DNA from: an uncultured Bacteroidales bacterium
GTDB lineage: Bacteria; Bacteroidota; Bacteroidia; Bacteroidales; Paludibacteraceae
Length of the DNA stretch: 64,000 nt
Assembly (NCBI GenBank): GCA_900542355.1
Contig: UQNE01000011.1
Location: 31,711 to 95,710, forward strand
Direction of reading: 5' to 3'
Positions 9,966 to 18,260 of the stretch are shown here, in pieces; the first letter of the stretch is position 1, and each line of letters starts with the position of its first letter. Made by a program: the position numbers and the translations under genes. Under the pieces are notes generated by a model. That model worked only from the letters and a program-made list of their open reading frames with translations. It was not told the DNA's origin and did no database searches.

Positions 9966-10238
9966 TTAATTGCCAATTATTCCTACCTCTTGCCAGTCGT
10001 GGAGTGTGGCTTGCGCATCTGCCAGTGCCTGCTCCGGGCTGACCTCATACTCTTTGAGGAGCAAATCAGCCAGTGTCTGTGCATCGAAATCGGGGAACTG
10101 CTCCGCCTCACGCCATAGGTAGGCAGCAGTGGCGTTCATCGTGATCATCTTGTTGAAGTTGATCAGTTCCACACTCTCGCCCACCAAGATATACTCGTCT
10201 CCCAACGGGCGCAACCTAAATCCTTGTTTTGTTTTCAT
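9966..10238 (-). CDS. PqqD-like protein (candidate RiPP recognition element)
   Basis: 90 residues from the ATG at 10238: MKTKQGFRLRPLGDEYILVG, then INFNKMITMNATAAYLW, LADLLLKEYEVSPEQALAD and LHDWQEVGI. The N-terminal beta strands, the 'NATAAYLW' turn and the C-terminal helices match the PqqD family. In many pathways that fold binds the leader peptide of a ribosomal peptide. An upstream ATG at 10328 overlaps the stop of the peptidase gene as ATGA and would add 30 residues that do not look like the family, so I prefer 10238. It is probably co-transcribed with the S24/S26-like peptidase. No radical SAM or precursor gene is visible nearby. Confidence 0.75.
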   Translation of the reverse strand: MKTKQGFRLRPLGDEYILVGESVELINFNKMITMNATAAYLWREAEQFPDFDAQTLADLLLKEYEVSPEQALADAQATLHDWQEVGIIGN

Positions 10239-10324
10239 GCGTTGCAGCGTTTTATGATTCGCCAAAAAGTCTTTCTGTATAGCCAAAGCAGCGTGGGTCG
10301 GAAAGGCAACAGCCACTGCCACAA

Positions 10325-10690
10325 TCATCCTTTCGTCAGCGGTTTGCGGTGCCCGCGACGGTTCTCTATGCGCACGACGATACCTACTATATCCGCCTGA
10401 GTACAGACCTCCTCGCCTTGCAGGTTGCCATCGCCCATCAGTACGATAGTTCCGGCAGACTCTATCCGCAGCACCCGATGTAACACATATCTCCCTCCGA
10501 CTGACTGCGCTAACACGATGTCGCCACGCCTTGCCGCACGGGTCATGCGCCGTAGCACCACACTGTCCCTTCCCCCTTCTATCCACGGCCGCATACTCTC
10601 GCCTTGGGGCGTAAAACAGACCTCGTGTTCCTCCGCAAGCAGCCGCTTTATCTCGGGGATCAATATGTCGTTTGCCACTCTGCACGCCAT
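10325..10690 (-). CDS. S24/S26-like peptidase (signal-peptidase-fold protein)
   Basis: 121 residues from the ATG at 10690. The family block EVCFTPQGESMRPWIEGG carries the presumed nucleophile Ser in GESM. ARRGDIVLAQ and RYVLHRVLRI follow, then VLMGDGN, the usual order in Bacteroidetes S24/S26 proteins. I see no clear catalytic Lys at the signal-peptidase position, where the family here has VLHR. A longer frame starts at 10729, but the -7 element at 10699-10706 lies inside it, so 10690 is the better start and the mRNA is probably nearly leaderless. It pairs with the PqqD-like gene; cleavage of a leader peptide is inference. Confidence 0.7.
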   Translation of the reverse strand: MACRVANDILIPEIKRLLAEEHEVCFTPQGESMRPWIEGGRDSVVLRRMTRAARRGDIVLAQSVGGRYVLHRVLRIESAGTIVLMGDGNLQGEEVCTQADIVGIVVRIENRRGHRKPLTKG

Positions 10691-10698
10691 TTCGGCCG

Positions 10699-10706
10699 CA
10701 AAGGTA
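10699..10706 (-). promoter_or_regulatory. Promoter -7 element (TACCTTTG) of the peptidase/PqqD-like pair
   Basis: Minus-strand TACCTTTGC ends nine bases before the ATG at 10690. The transcript would start at or within a few bases of the start codon. Confidence 0.55.
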
Positions 10707-10743
10707 CAACAAAAAATCCATTCTCGCAAGTGTGGTTATTAAA

Positions 10744-10860
10744 ACATATAATTATCATGTAATTAGACATATAATTTTATTCTCCACAAGGGGCGTCTGT
10801 GTTCTCCATATAAATGCCACATACTACTCCATTAATTGCCATTAAAAACCATTAAAACTC
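10744..10860. repeat. Dispersed intergenic repeat, family A
   Basis: ACATATAATTATCATGTAAT, then TTCTCC and CCATTAAAAACCATTAAAAC. It has the same order of motifs as the copy at 14158-14278. Confidence 0.75.
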
Positions 10861-11171
10861 CGTATTGGTTTTTCTCCATTGCACTACCATTTGCTTCGTT
10901 TCTTACCTCAGTCGATATGAGCGGGCTTGGCAAGCCCGCTGCGTGGACACTTCGCGGATGTTTAGCGGTTAAGTGGTCATTAAACTATTCTTTTGTTCAG
11001 AATACAGAGAATGGAGAGATTGCATTATCGGGGGAGGACAAAAAAGAACGATTTTGGACACAACAAGGGCTGCCCCGAAAGACAGCCCTTGCAACTAATT
11101 AAAATTATGAAAAACAAAACTATCCGACAAATAGTATGCTCTAATTTATGAAACGAGCGGTATGCCCAATT
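10861..11171. other. Gene-free stretch with hairpins and a family A fragment
   Basis: A perfect palindromic hairpin GCGGGCTTGGCAAGCCCGC lies at 10921-10939. Bases 10965-11030 resemble 1724-1790. A 9-bp stem (CAAGGGCTG with CAGCCCTTG) at 11064-11091 is a possible terminator for the gene ending at 11172, but its T-run is weak. I see no coding frame I would defend. Confidence 0.45.
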
Positions 11172-12173
11172 TTACTCTGCGAGCAGTGCGCCCAGTGCGT
11201 TGTATTTTATGCCGTTGCGCTCGATCACTACCTGACCGTCGATAATGCGTTTTACAGCCTTGCCTTGGAGTGTAGTATTGTCGATAGCGGTATCGCTGAG
11301 TTTCTCAACGGTAGCACCTTCTGCGAAACCAATGTTACGATTGCCGGAACTTGTGGTACGAACGCCTAACTTACCCGTTACAGCCACTTTATCGCCTTTA
11401 ACAATAGGCTCTGTAGGAACACCACGATAAACCTCGAGGGTTGCACCCTTCTGAGCATCTGCGTCTGCACCAAAGTAGAAAGTTTGGTTCTTATACTGAT
11501 CGCTATAGTCATAAACCGTAGCAGCAACACCTTCTACACGATATACTTTGTCGGTGTAAGCACCTACCTCCATACCCTCACAGAGTGCGATAGCGTCAGC
11601 CATCGAAATCTTCTCTGCCTCTACTACCGGTTCATTGGGTTTCTCGGTACCATCACCAAGGATAGTTACTTTGTCCACCTCGTAGGTAGGAGCCACTTCT
11701 GCTGTGCTAGTGTAAGCGAAAGCAATTTTAACGGTCTTACCTGCATAGTCGTTGATAGCCACTTCGTCCTCTTGGAAAGTCCAACTTGTACCGGCAGGCA
11801 TAGCAATCGAAAGATCAGCCCAGTTAGCACCATTGTCGGCAGAAATCTTTATGGATACAGTGTTAGGTTTACCTTTCAAGAAATTCAGTGCATGATTTAC
11901 CTTGAGTGTAGCCGTAGTAGCGGAGGTAAGGTCGATAGAGGGAGAAATCAACCAAGCCTCAGTTGCTACATTTGTTTGGTTGATGTAAGCACTGGCTTTC
12001 ATACCGAACGTAGCATCGTGTCTCCACACATAAGTAGCAGAACCAAGTTCTTTGTTATCGATTGTCCACTCACCTTGACCTTGTGTAAAGTCGATAGAGT
12101 ACATGGTAACATCTGCGGCAAACAGCATTGCGCTTGCGCAAACAGCCATCACGAAAGAGAAAATTTTCTTCAT
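11172..12173 (-). CDS. Secreted protein with choice-of-anchor J-like and OB-fold-like domains
   Basis: 333 residues with signal peptide MKKIFSFVMAVCASAMLFA. Residues about 22-180 (IDFTQGQGEWTIDN, EAWLISPSIDL, NTVSIKISADNG, VKIAFAYTSTA, YEVDKVTI) look like a choice-of-anchor J/MAM-like jelly roll. Residues about 190-290 (VYRVEGVAATVYD, LEVYRGVP, DKVAVTGKLGV) look like the bacterial OB-fold found in secreted Bacteroidales proteins. The tail GQVVIERNGIKYNALGALL matches the tail of the CBM26/SGNH protein (14454-16931), suggesting a shared sorting or anchoring signal. Function unknown. Confidence 0.7.
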   Translation of the reverse strand: MKKIFSFVMAVCASAMLFAADVTMYSIDFTQGQGEWTIDNKELGSATYVWRHDATFGMKASAYINQTNVATEAWLISPSIDLTSATTATLKVNHALNFLKGKPNTVSIKISADNGANWADLSIAMPAGTSWTFQEDEVAINDYAGKTVKIAFAYTSTAEVAPTYEVDKVTILGDGTEKPNEPVVEAEKISMADAIALCEGMEVGAYTDKVYRVEGVAATVYDYSDQYKNQTFYFGADADAQKGATLEVYRGVPTEPIVKGDKVAVTGKLGVRTTSSGNRNIGFAEGATVEKLSDTAIDNTTLQGKAVKRIIDGQVVIERNGIKYNALGALLAE

Positions 12174-12221
12174 AATAGATAGATTTTATAAGTTGAAAAA
12201 TATTTGTCGTCTTTACAGGTG

Positions 12222-12229
12222 CAAAGTTA
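12222..12229 (-). promoter_or_regulatory. Promoter -7 element (TAACTTTG)
   Basis: Minus-strand TAACTTTGCACC, about 48 bases before the ATG at 12173 of the secreted protein. Confidence 0.55.
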
Positions 12230-12426
12230 CGCTGTTTTTTCGAGGTTTGCAAACTTATTCTGTGAAAAAATGATTAAATATACATTTTGCACGCTATTTA
12301 CCACTCAAAACCGCCCCAAATACTACACGAAAAAAACACAATGTATATCGTTTTGCACCTTACAACCTCGATACGGGACATACAGCCTTACACCTCTCTA
12401 TGCGTTGCAGGAGGTGTTTCGGTCTG

Positions 12427-13866
12427 TTATCCCACCGTGCCTTCGAGCGAGACCTCGAGCAGTTTTTGTGCCTCGACGGCGAACTCCATCGGCAGTTTGT
12501 CCATCACCTCTTTAGCATAGCCGTTGATAATCAGCCCGACTGCATCTTCTACACCGATACCGCGTTGTTGGCAATAGAAGAGTTGATCCTCGTTGATTTT
12601 GCTGGTGGTTGCCTCATGCTCCACAGTGGCGGTAGGGTTGCTGATTTGCATATCGGGGAAGGTATGTGCCCCGCATTTATCACCAAGCAAGAGCGAGTCG
12701 CACTGGCTATAGTTGCGAGCATTGTCGGCATGGCTTGCCACCTTGACCAGTCCACGGTAGGAGTTCTGACTATGCCCCGCACTGATACCCTTGCTGATGA
12801 TACGCGAGCGGGTGTTCTTGCCCAAGTGGATCATCTTGGTGCCGGTATCTGCCTGCTGATAGTTGTTGGTTACAGCCACGGAGTAGAACTCTGCGCTGGA
12901 GTTGTCGCCACGGAGGATACAACTCGGGTACTTCCATGTGATAGCGGAGCCGGTCTCTACCTGTGTCCAACTGAGCCGTGCATTCTCGTAGGTGATACCT
13001 CGTTTTGTAACGAAATTGTAGATACCGCCCTTGCCGTCTTTGTCGCCCGGGTACCAGTTCTGCACGGTAGAGTATTTGACCTCGGCATCTTTGCGCACCA
13101 CTATCTCCACTATGGCGGCATGGAGTTGGTTCTCATCGCGCATCGGTGCGGTGCAACCCTCTAAGTAACTAAGGTATGCTCCCTCGTCGGCAATGAGCAG
13201 TGTACGCTCAAACTGCCCGGTATTGCCGGCATTGATACGGAAATAAGTGCTCAGTTCCATCGGGCAACGCACGCCCTTGGGGATATAGACAAATGAGCCA
13301 TCGGAGAAGACTGCCGAGTTGAGCGCAGCATAGAAATTGTCGGTATACGGCACTACCGACCCGAGGTACTCACGCACCAAGTCTTCGTGCTCGCGCACCG
13401 CCTCGGAGATAGAGCAGAAGATAATGCCCTTCTCTGCCAAGGTCTCACGAAAAGTGGTCTTGACGCTGACCGAGTCCATCACGGCATCTACCGCCATATT
13501 CCCCGCCAAGGCTGCGCGTTCCTCCAAAGGAATGCCCAACTTATCAAAGGTCTTCATCACTTCGGGGTCGATCTCCTTCTTGTCCTCCGAATGTGCCTTT
13601 GGGGCAGCGTAGTAGGATATGGCTTGGAAATCGATAGCGGGTATATCCAGATGCGCCCAAGTAGGCACCTCCATCGTGAGCCACTTGCGATAGGCTTTGA
13701 GGCGGAACTCAAGCAACCACTCGGGTTCGCCTTTCTTGTGGGAGATAGTACGGATGATATCCTCGTTTAGCCCGCGCGACAAGATGTCGGTTTCTACGTC
13801 GGTGGTAAAACCATACTTATACTCTTGCCCCGTGATGTCTTCTATTATTTCGTTTTCTTTTTCCAT
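12427..13866 (-). CDS. sufB: Fe-S cluster assembly protein SufB
   Basis: 479 residues, the usual SufB length. Characteristic stretches include EYKYGFTTDVETDILSRGLN at the N-terminus, FVYIPKGVRCPMELSTYFRI, YLEGCTAP, AEVKYSTVQNWYPGD, SRIISKGISAGHSQNSYRG and EHEATTSKINEDQLFYCQQR near the C-terminus. SufB is the scaffold on which SufBC2D builds iron-sulfur clusters in the cytoplasm. sufC and sufD normally follow in the same operon in this phylum. Here the downstream side (11172-12426) holds an unrelated secreted-protein gene on the same strand and the upstream side a tRNA, so the partners must lie elsewhere. No clear -7 element is visible upstream. Confidence 0.95.
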   Translation of the reverse strand: MEKENEIIEDITGQEYKYGFTTDVETDILSRGLNEDIIRTISHKKGEPEWLLEFRLKAYRKWLTMEVPTWAHLDIPAIDFQAISYYAAPKAHSEDKKEIDPEVMKTFDKLGIPLEERAALAGNMAVDAVMDSVSVKTTFRETLAEKGIIFCSISEAVREHEDLVREYLGSVVPYTDNFYAALNSAVFSDGSFVYIPKGVRCPMELSTYFRINAGNTGQFERTLLIADEGAYLSYLEGCTAPMRDENQLHAAIVEIVVRKDAEVKYSTVQNWYPGDKDGKGGIYNFVTKRGITYENARLSWTQVETGSAITWKYPSCILRGDNSSAEFYSVAVTNNYQQADTGTKMIHLGKNTRSRIISKGISAGHSQNSYRGLVKVASHADNARNYSQCDSLLLGDKCGAHTFPDMQISNPTATVEHEATTSKINEDQLFYCQQRGIGVEDAVGLIINGYAKEVMDKLPMEFAVEAQKLLEVSLEGTVG

Positions 13867-13946
13867 TGTCTTTGCTGTTTTTATAGGGAATATAGAAAAT
13901 CATAGGTACTATAGAGGGTCTAGGAAACCTAGATTATTCTGTATAA

Positions 13947-13977
13947 AACAAAAAGAACCGCCAATTTGACGGTTCTT
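13947..13977 (-). terminator. Intrinsic terminator of tRNA-Cys
   Basis: On the minus strand AAGAACCG pairs with CGGTTCTT across a 9-base loop and is followed by TTTTTGTTTT. Confidence 0.7.
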
Positions 13978-13981
13978 GTGG

Positions 13982-14052
13982 AGGTCGGTAGCAGATTCGA
14001 ACCGCTGTCCCCGGTTTTGCAGACCGGTCCCTAACCACTCGGGCAACCGACC
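13982..14052 (-). tRNA. tRNA-Cys (GCA)
   Basis: The 7-bp acceptor GGTCGGT/ACCGACC closes a full cloverleaf. The anticodon loop reads CTGCAAA, giving anticodon GCA. The T loop is TTCGAAT, and the discriminator is U, as expected for Cys. CCA is not encoded. Confidence 0.95.
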
Positions 14053-14082
14053 ATTATCTCTCCTACATTTGGAAAGCGGGTG

Positions 14083-14090
14083 CAAAGGTA
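14083..14090 (-). promoter_or_regulatory. Promoter -7 element of tRNA-Cys
   Basis: Minus-strand TACCTTTGCACCCGCTTT, 31 bases before the tRNA. It shares TTTGCACCCG with three other tRNA promoters here. Confidence 0.7.
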
Positions 14091-14157
14091 CAACATTTTT
14101 CTGACATCTACAAATTTTTCACGCATAAAAATACCATTTTGAGGAAAACAGTGCAAA

Positions 14158-14278
14158 AACATGGAATTGCCATTGGTTCTTCAACATATAATTGCCATGT
14201 AATTAGCCATATAATTTCTTCCTCCATATATATTGTAGGGGGTCCCATTAAATACCATATAAACTGCCATTAAAACGA
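14158..14278. repeat. Dispersed intergenic repeat, family A
   Basis: GAATTGCCATTGGTTCTTCA, AACATATAATTGCCATG and TAATTAGCCATATAATTT, then GGGTCCCATTAAATACCAT and GCCATTAAAAC. It is the best match to the inverted copy at 59414-59545. Confidence 0.8.
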
Positions 14279-14297
14279 CCTCCCCAAAAAACTTCCA

Positions 14298-14335
14298 AAG
14301 CAAAGAAGGGGCGCGCAATCTCTGCGAGCCCCTTC
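14298..14335 (-). terminator. Terminator of the starch operon
   Basis: Minus-strand GAAGGGGC pairs with GCCCCTTC around a loop and is followed by TTTGCTTT. It lies about 120 bases after the stop of the CBM26/SGNH gene. Confidence 0.6.
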
Positions 14336-14453
14336 CACAAATTATATATATAATCAAACTAATACTTTCTATTCAGTAGAATGGAAGATATTTTTTGCAG
14401 TAGAGAATAGCAACTATTTTTGTAGTACAACAAATATGCCATTCAGGGATGCA

Positions 14454-16931
14454 CTATTTCAGATACTGCCCTTGGGCGTTGTAGATCTTACCGGCACGCT
14501 CGATATAGAGTACTCCGTTGTGGAGGAACTTACGAGCGTCAGCAGCGGTGTCGGCAGTAGTATTCTCGATAGCGGAACCTACCTCGTACATCTTTTCGGC
14601 AGTAACCACCAAGAAATAGTCGCGTGCTTCGGTAATCTCGAAACTAGGCGTCTCTTGTCCGTTGTTACCATTGTTGAAAATCAAGTTGTACGATGCGGCT
14701 TCGGTGACGTCGTAGGGGAATACCTTGTAGGTAACGCCATCGATTACCTCGGTAGCCTCGGGATAGACACCGGGCCATTTGCCGTACAACTCAGCGGTAC
14801 CCCATGCATAGAGAGCCAAGGATGCCCAACCTGTTTGGTCGTCGGCATAGATATGGTGAGCCGATACGGGTATCTCTTTCTCTACCGTAGCGAATGATAC
14901 ATTATCGAGCGCATAGCCCGGAGCACCGGCGCAGTTATCACCCGAAGTAACCGAGATATTCCATGCCAGATAGAGGTCTGTACCTGCGGTAAAGTCCACC
15001 TTGAGGGTATCCATTACATGAGTAGTGAGCATCGGAACAACGGCTGCGCCCTCGGTGTTGGCATCTTTGGTGTAAGAGGTCTTGAAGGCATCGCCTGCAC
15101 TCTGCCAGGTGTTGCCATTGGTGGAGTAGTAGAGTTGAACGGTAAAGCCTGCATCGTTGTTACCATTACGGTATTTCTCGATGTCGTAGGCAATCTCAAC
15201 ACCTGCATAGCCGGTAGTACCGTCGTTGGTGAGGTGTGCCATGATGTTCACGCCGCGTGTACCATTCGCCACGCCAGTGGTAAGTCCGCCGATAGCACGG
15301 TCGGTAGAACCCGTAGCACCGAAATTCCATATACCGTTGTAGGCATTCTTTGCGAGCGATTGCCCGCCGATATAAGTAGCGGTATCTACTGCCGATGCAT
15401 ACATTCCCACTTGGCGCGGGCCGGTAGTATTACGCTCTACGCGCCATCCCTCGGGCAGGACAGAGCCGCGGAGGATACCCGTCTTAGCATCGGTAGAGGG
15501 GTCGATCTCCGCACCACCGAGGACATCGAAGTCTTGGGTATAAGCGGTATTGGTTTCGTTGAACGCAATAGCGGGATAGGTAATAACCTGTGTATGGACG
15601 GTATCTACCACGACAGTAGCCTTGTACTGTTTACCCTCGTAGGTGGTAGTGATGGTATGCGAACCTGCAGCGGTGAGCGTGGTATCGCATACGGTAGCCA
15701 ATGCCTTAACGGACAAACCCTCAGCATCGAGTTGGTGCATCTCGAAATGTACGGTATGACGGTGCTGATCGACTACTTGCGTAAACGAACGGTAGGTATT
15801 GTCGGCGTAGGTACGCATAGCCTCAGCCTCAGCGGCGGTAAGAGTGGAAGGCGACCAACTGATAGTAGCGGGCGAGACGCCAAAGATGGTAGCATACTCC
15901 AAGCAGCAAGCCATATAGGTAGCGTTCTGCTTAGGGTGGCGGTCATCTTTGAACCAGTCTTTGAGGATGTTAGCATTCTGCTTGTAGGCTTGGTCGTAAG
16001 CCACCCCTACAGGGCAAAGCACTACGCCAAACTCTTGCGCTACGGCGCGATAGTTAGCCAACATCTCGGCATTGCTTGCAGAGAAAGCGGCATCGGTATT
16101 GTATGCCCAGTTGACAGGCAGGATGATGACCGCATTCGGATTGGGGCAGTTGGTACGGATATACTCTACCCAATCAGCCACGCTCTGACGGAAACCGGCA
16201 AAGTTGGTACGCGGTTTAGCGGTCTGCTCTTGGAGGATGATATGGGTCCATGCTTGTGTACGCACCAACATACGGGCCGACGGTGTACCGGCATCGGTAA
16301 GACCTTCGCCTTCGTCGTAGTGGTATTTGAGCGATTTACCCAGATTGGTGTGGGCAGTCCAGGTAGCGTTTTTGCCCTCAGCCACTGCCATTTGGTTGAA
16401 CATATCGTCTTGCCACTCGTTCTCGTAGTGGATGAGCGAGTTGTTCATCGACAGCACTTTGACCTCAGCAGGTTGTTTAGAAAGCAGTGTGGTATAAGAA
16501 GGCCAAAGAGCAACACCTCCCAATACGGGATCGGGGATAGAGTCTGCATGGGTGATCGCACGAACCCCCGAAGCAGTAACCTCCAAATAGATGTCCTTAT
16601 TGATGGTGTAGCCATAGTCTTTGAGTTTTACGCTTCCGTTGTTATTAAAGATAAGACTCTCTGACAAGCCTGTATTAGCGGCACCCATATCGAAGTACTT
16701 ATACTCGATACCTTTGACGGTCTGTGTACCCGTAACTTGCATACCGGGCCATTTGCCGTTTAGGTCATTTACCTCGCCCCACATATAGAGCGCAATAGCA
16801 TCCCAACCCGTGTGGTCGAGCACATAGACGGTATAGCCGTCGTGAGTAACCTCATCAGCGTGAGGTTTTGCTGATACATTGCCTACACTAAGCGAGAGCA
16901 ATGCCAGCGCAAAAAGAAAGAACTTTTTCAT
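14454..16931 (-). CDS. Secreted SGNH-hydrolase-like (DUF4886 type) protein with N- and C-terminal CBM26-like starch-binding modules
   Basis: 825 residues, signal peptide at 1-21. A first CBM26-like module (about 28-130) has the hallmark VYVLDHTGWDAIALYMWG and GKWPGMQVTG. A central SGNH-like domain (about 150-365) shows block I VLSMNNSLIHYENEW, block III ILQEQTAKP and a C-terminal DDRHPKQN that supplies the Asp-x-x-His pair. A choice-of-anchor J-like region follows (about 440-680), then a second CBM26-like module (YADDQTGWASLALYAWG, GKWPGVYP, about 690-785). The tail NGVLYIERAGKIYNAQGQ is shared with the 11172-12173 protein. It is the last gene of the starch operon, five bases after the GH13 stop. 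An esterase acting on modified starch is inference. Confidence 0.8.
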   Translation of the reverse strand: MKKFFLFALALLSLSVGNVSAKPHADEVTHDGYTVYVLDHTGWDAIALYMWGEVNDLNGKWPGMQVTGTQTVKGIEYKYFDMGAANTGLSESLIFNNNGSVKLKDYGYTINKDIYLEVTASGVRAITHADSIPDPVLGGVALWPSYTTLLSKQPAEVKVLSMNNSLIHYENEWQDDMFNQMAVAEGKNATWTAHTNLGKSLKYHYDEGEGLTDAGTPSARMLVRTQAWTHIILQEQTAKPRTNFAGFRQSVADWVEYIRTNCPNPNAVIILPVNWAYNTDAAFSASNAEMLANYRAVAQEFGVVLCPVGVAYDQAYKQNANILKDWFKDDRHPKQNATYMACCLEYATIFGVSPATISWSPSTLTAAEAEAMRTYADNTYRSFTQVVDQHRHTVHFEMHQLDAEGLSVKALATVCDTTLTAAGSHTITTTYEGKQYKATVVVDTVHTQVITYPAIAFNETNTAYTQDFDVLGGAEIDPSTDAKTGILRGSVLPEGWRVERNTTGPRQVGMYASAVDTATYIGGQSLAKNAYNGIWNFGATGSTDRAIGGLTTGVANGTRGVNIMAHLTNDGTTGYAGVEIAYDIEKYRNGNNDAGFTVQLYYSTNGNTWQSAGDAFKTSYTKDANTEGAAVVPMLTTHVMDTLKVDFTAGTDLYLAWNISVTSGDNCAGAPGYALDNVSFATVEKEIPVSAHHIYADDQTGWASLALYAWGTAELYGKWPGVYPEATEVIDGVTYKVFPYDVTEAASYNLIFNNGNNGQETPSFEITEARDYFLVVTAEKMYEVGSAIENTTADTAADARKFLHNGVLYIERAGKIYNAQGQYLK

Positions 16932-16936
16932 GATGA

Positions 16937-18253
16937 TTATTTACTATAAATGATGTATTCGTAAGGTTGTAGGCTTTGCGCCTTAGGCGAGAACACTTGT
17001 TCGCCTGTCAGCGCATTGGTATATTTATTTCGCTGCCAACGCATCGGGAGGGTTACTTCTTGCGTGTCGGCAGTGGTATTGACGATTACCAAAATCTCCT
17101 TATCACCCTGCGCACGCGAGAACATAGCGACATGGTCGGTCGAGTAGTCGGTAACCGCACCGAAGCGTGCCTCGGCAGTAGCGGTATAGGCTTTCATTAG
17201 GGCGATATACGCTTGGCGAGTAGTGTTATCCTCAGAGAAAGGCAGGATGTTGTATTCAAAGAAATTGATTTTGCTCATGTCGCCAATCTCCTGCGAGGAG
17301 TAGATCATCGGCACGCCCTCTAAAAAGAAAGTAAGGCAGGAAGCGGAGAGTTGCCCTTGGGGCGATGTATAGAAAGTAGCGGGTGCGTTCTCCGACGAAG
17401 CATCGTGGGTCGTAGTATAACGCAGACGCTGCTTGCCCGCGGGGGTAGAAGACATCTCCTTATCGCTAATGGTATAGAGCGAATTGGTAGCCTTTTGCTT
17501 TTGGTAGAGCGACTGAATACCCGACAGATAGTCCCAACTATAGAGCCAATCGAAGCCCGCATCGAAATAGGACACCTTGTGTGTCTCCGCCAGCATGATA
17601 GCATCAGGTTTGAGAGAACGGATCGCCGCAATGGCGGGTTGCCAAAAAGCAGTAGGTACACCATGGGCATAATCGCAGCGGAAGCCGTCGATGTCCGCCT
17701 CACGCACCCAATAGAGCATAGCATCTTGCATGGCATCGCGGACCGATTGTTTGTTGTAGTCGAGCGGAACAACATCGTTCCAATTCTTCTCATCATCCAC
17801 GGGTGTGGTGTACCAATCGGGATGGTCGATATACCATTGGTTGTCCCATGCGGTATGGTTGGCTACCCAATCGAGAATAACGCAAATACCACGGCTATGG
17901 CAAGCACTGACGAGCGATTGGAGGTCAGCCATAGTACCGAAAGCGGGGTCGATGGCTTTGTAGTCTTTTACGCAGTAGGGCGAGTTGACCGTCTTGACCA
18001 TTCCGCGGGGATGGATAGGCATCAGCCAAAGGACATTCACCTGCATCTCTTGGAGCGTAGGCAGATAATCCTCGATAGCACGAAAAGCGGATTGCCTTGC
18101 AAAAAGGCGTTCGTTGCACTCATAGACCACCAGTGTATTGGCTTTTTGCAGCGTATCGGAAGGTTTAGGTTCGATGGCAGGCACATTCTCTCCGCCCTTG
18201 CACCCCGTAAGGCACAAGAACAGAGAGAGTATGGTAAGGAATGATTTTTGCAT
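16937..18253 (-). CDS. GH13 alpha-amylase family lipoprotein
   Basis: 438 residues. The N-terminus has a lipobox ending at Cys18 (LTGC), so the enzyme is probably lipidated and outer-membrane attached, like SusG. The GH13 regions are all visible: VILDWVANH (region I, about 125-133), IDGFRCDYA with nucleophile Asp194, IMLAETH with acid/base Glu223, and YTTTHDASSEN with the stabiliser Asp284. A small C-terminal beta domain follows. It lacks its own CBM, and binding modules are on its operon neighbours. Products should be maltodextrins for uptake by SusC/SusD. It lies between the CBM26 lipoprotein and the CBM26/SGNH gene with gaps under 10 bases. Confidence 0.93.
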   Translation of the reverse strand: MQKSFLTILSLFLCLTGCKGGENVPAIEPKPSDTLQKANTLVVYECNERLFARQSAFRAIEDYLPTLQEMQVNVLWLMPIHPRGMVKTVNSPYCVKDYKAIDPAFGTMADLQSLVSACHSRGICVILDWVANHTAWDNQWYIDHPDWYTTPVDDEKNWNDVVPLDYNKQSVRDAMQDAMLYWVREADIDGFRCDYAHGVPTAFWQPAIAAIRSLKPDAIMLAETHKVSYFDAGFDWLYSWDYLSGIQSLYQKQKATNSLYTISDKEMSSTPAGKQRLRYTTTHDASSENAPATFYTSPQGQLSASCLTFFLEGVPMIYSSQEIGDMSKINFFEYNILPFSEDNTTRQAYIALMKAYTATAEARFGAVTDYSTDHVAMFSRAQGDKEILVIVNTTADTQEVTLPMRWQRNKYTNALTGEQVFSPKAQSLQPYEYIIYSK

Positions 18254-18260
18254 AGTGTGA

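Noticed and set aside
14158..14278. Riboswitch upstream of a gene
   Set aside because: The same sequence recurs in several unrelated intergenic places and in both orientations, which marks it as a dispersed repeat.
15018..16664. 548-codon open frame on the plus strand
   Set aside because: It is antisense to the CBM26/SGNH gene; its translation has no domain and many Cys/Gly/Val residues, as expected from the codon use of the real gene.
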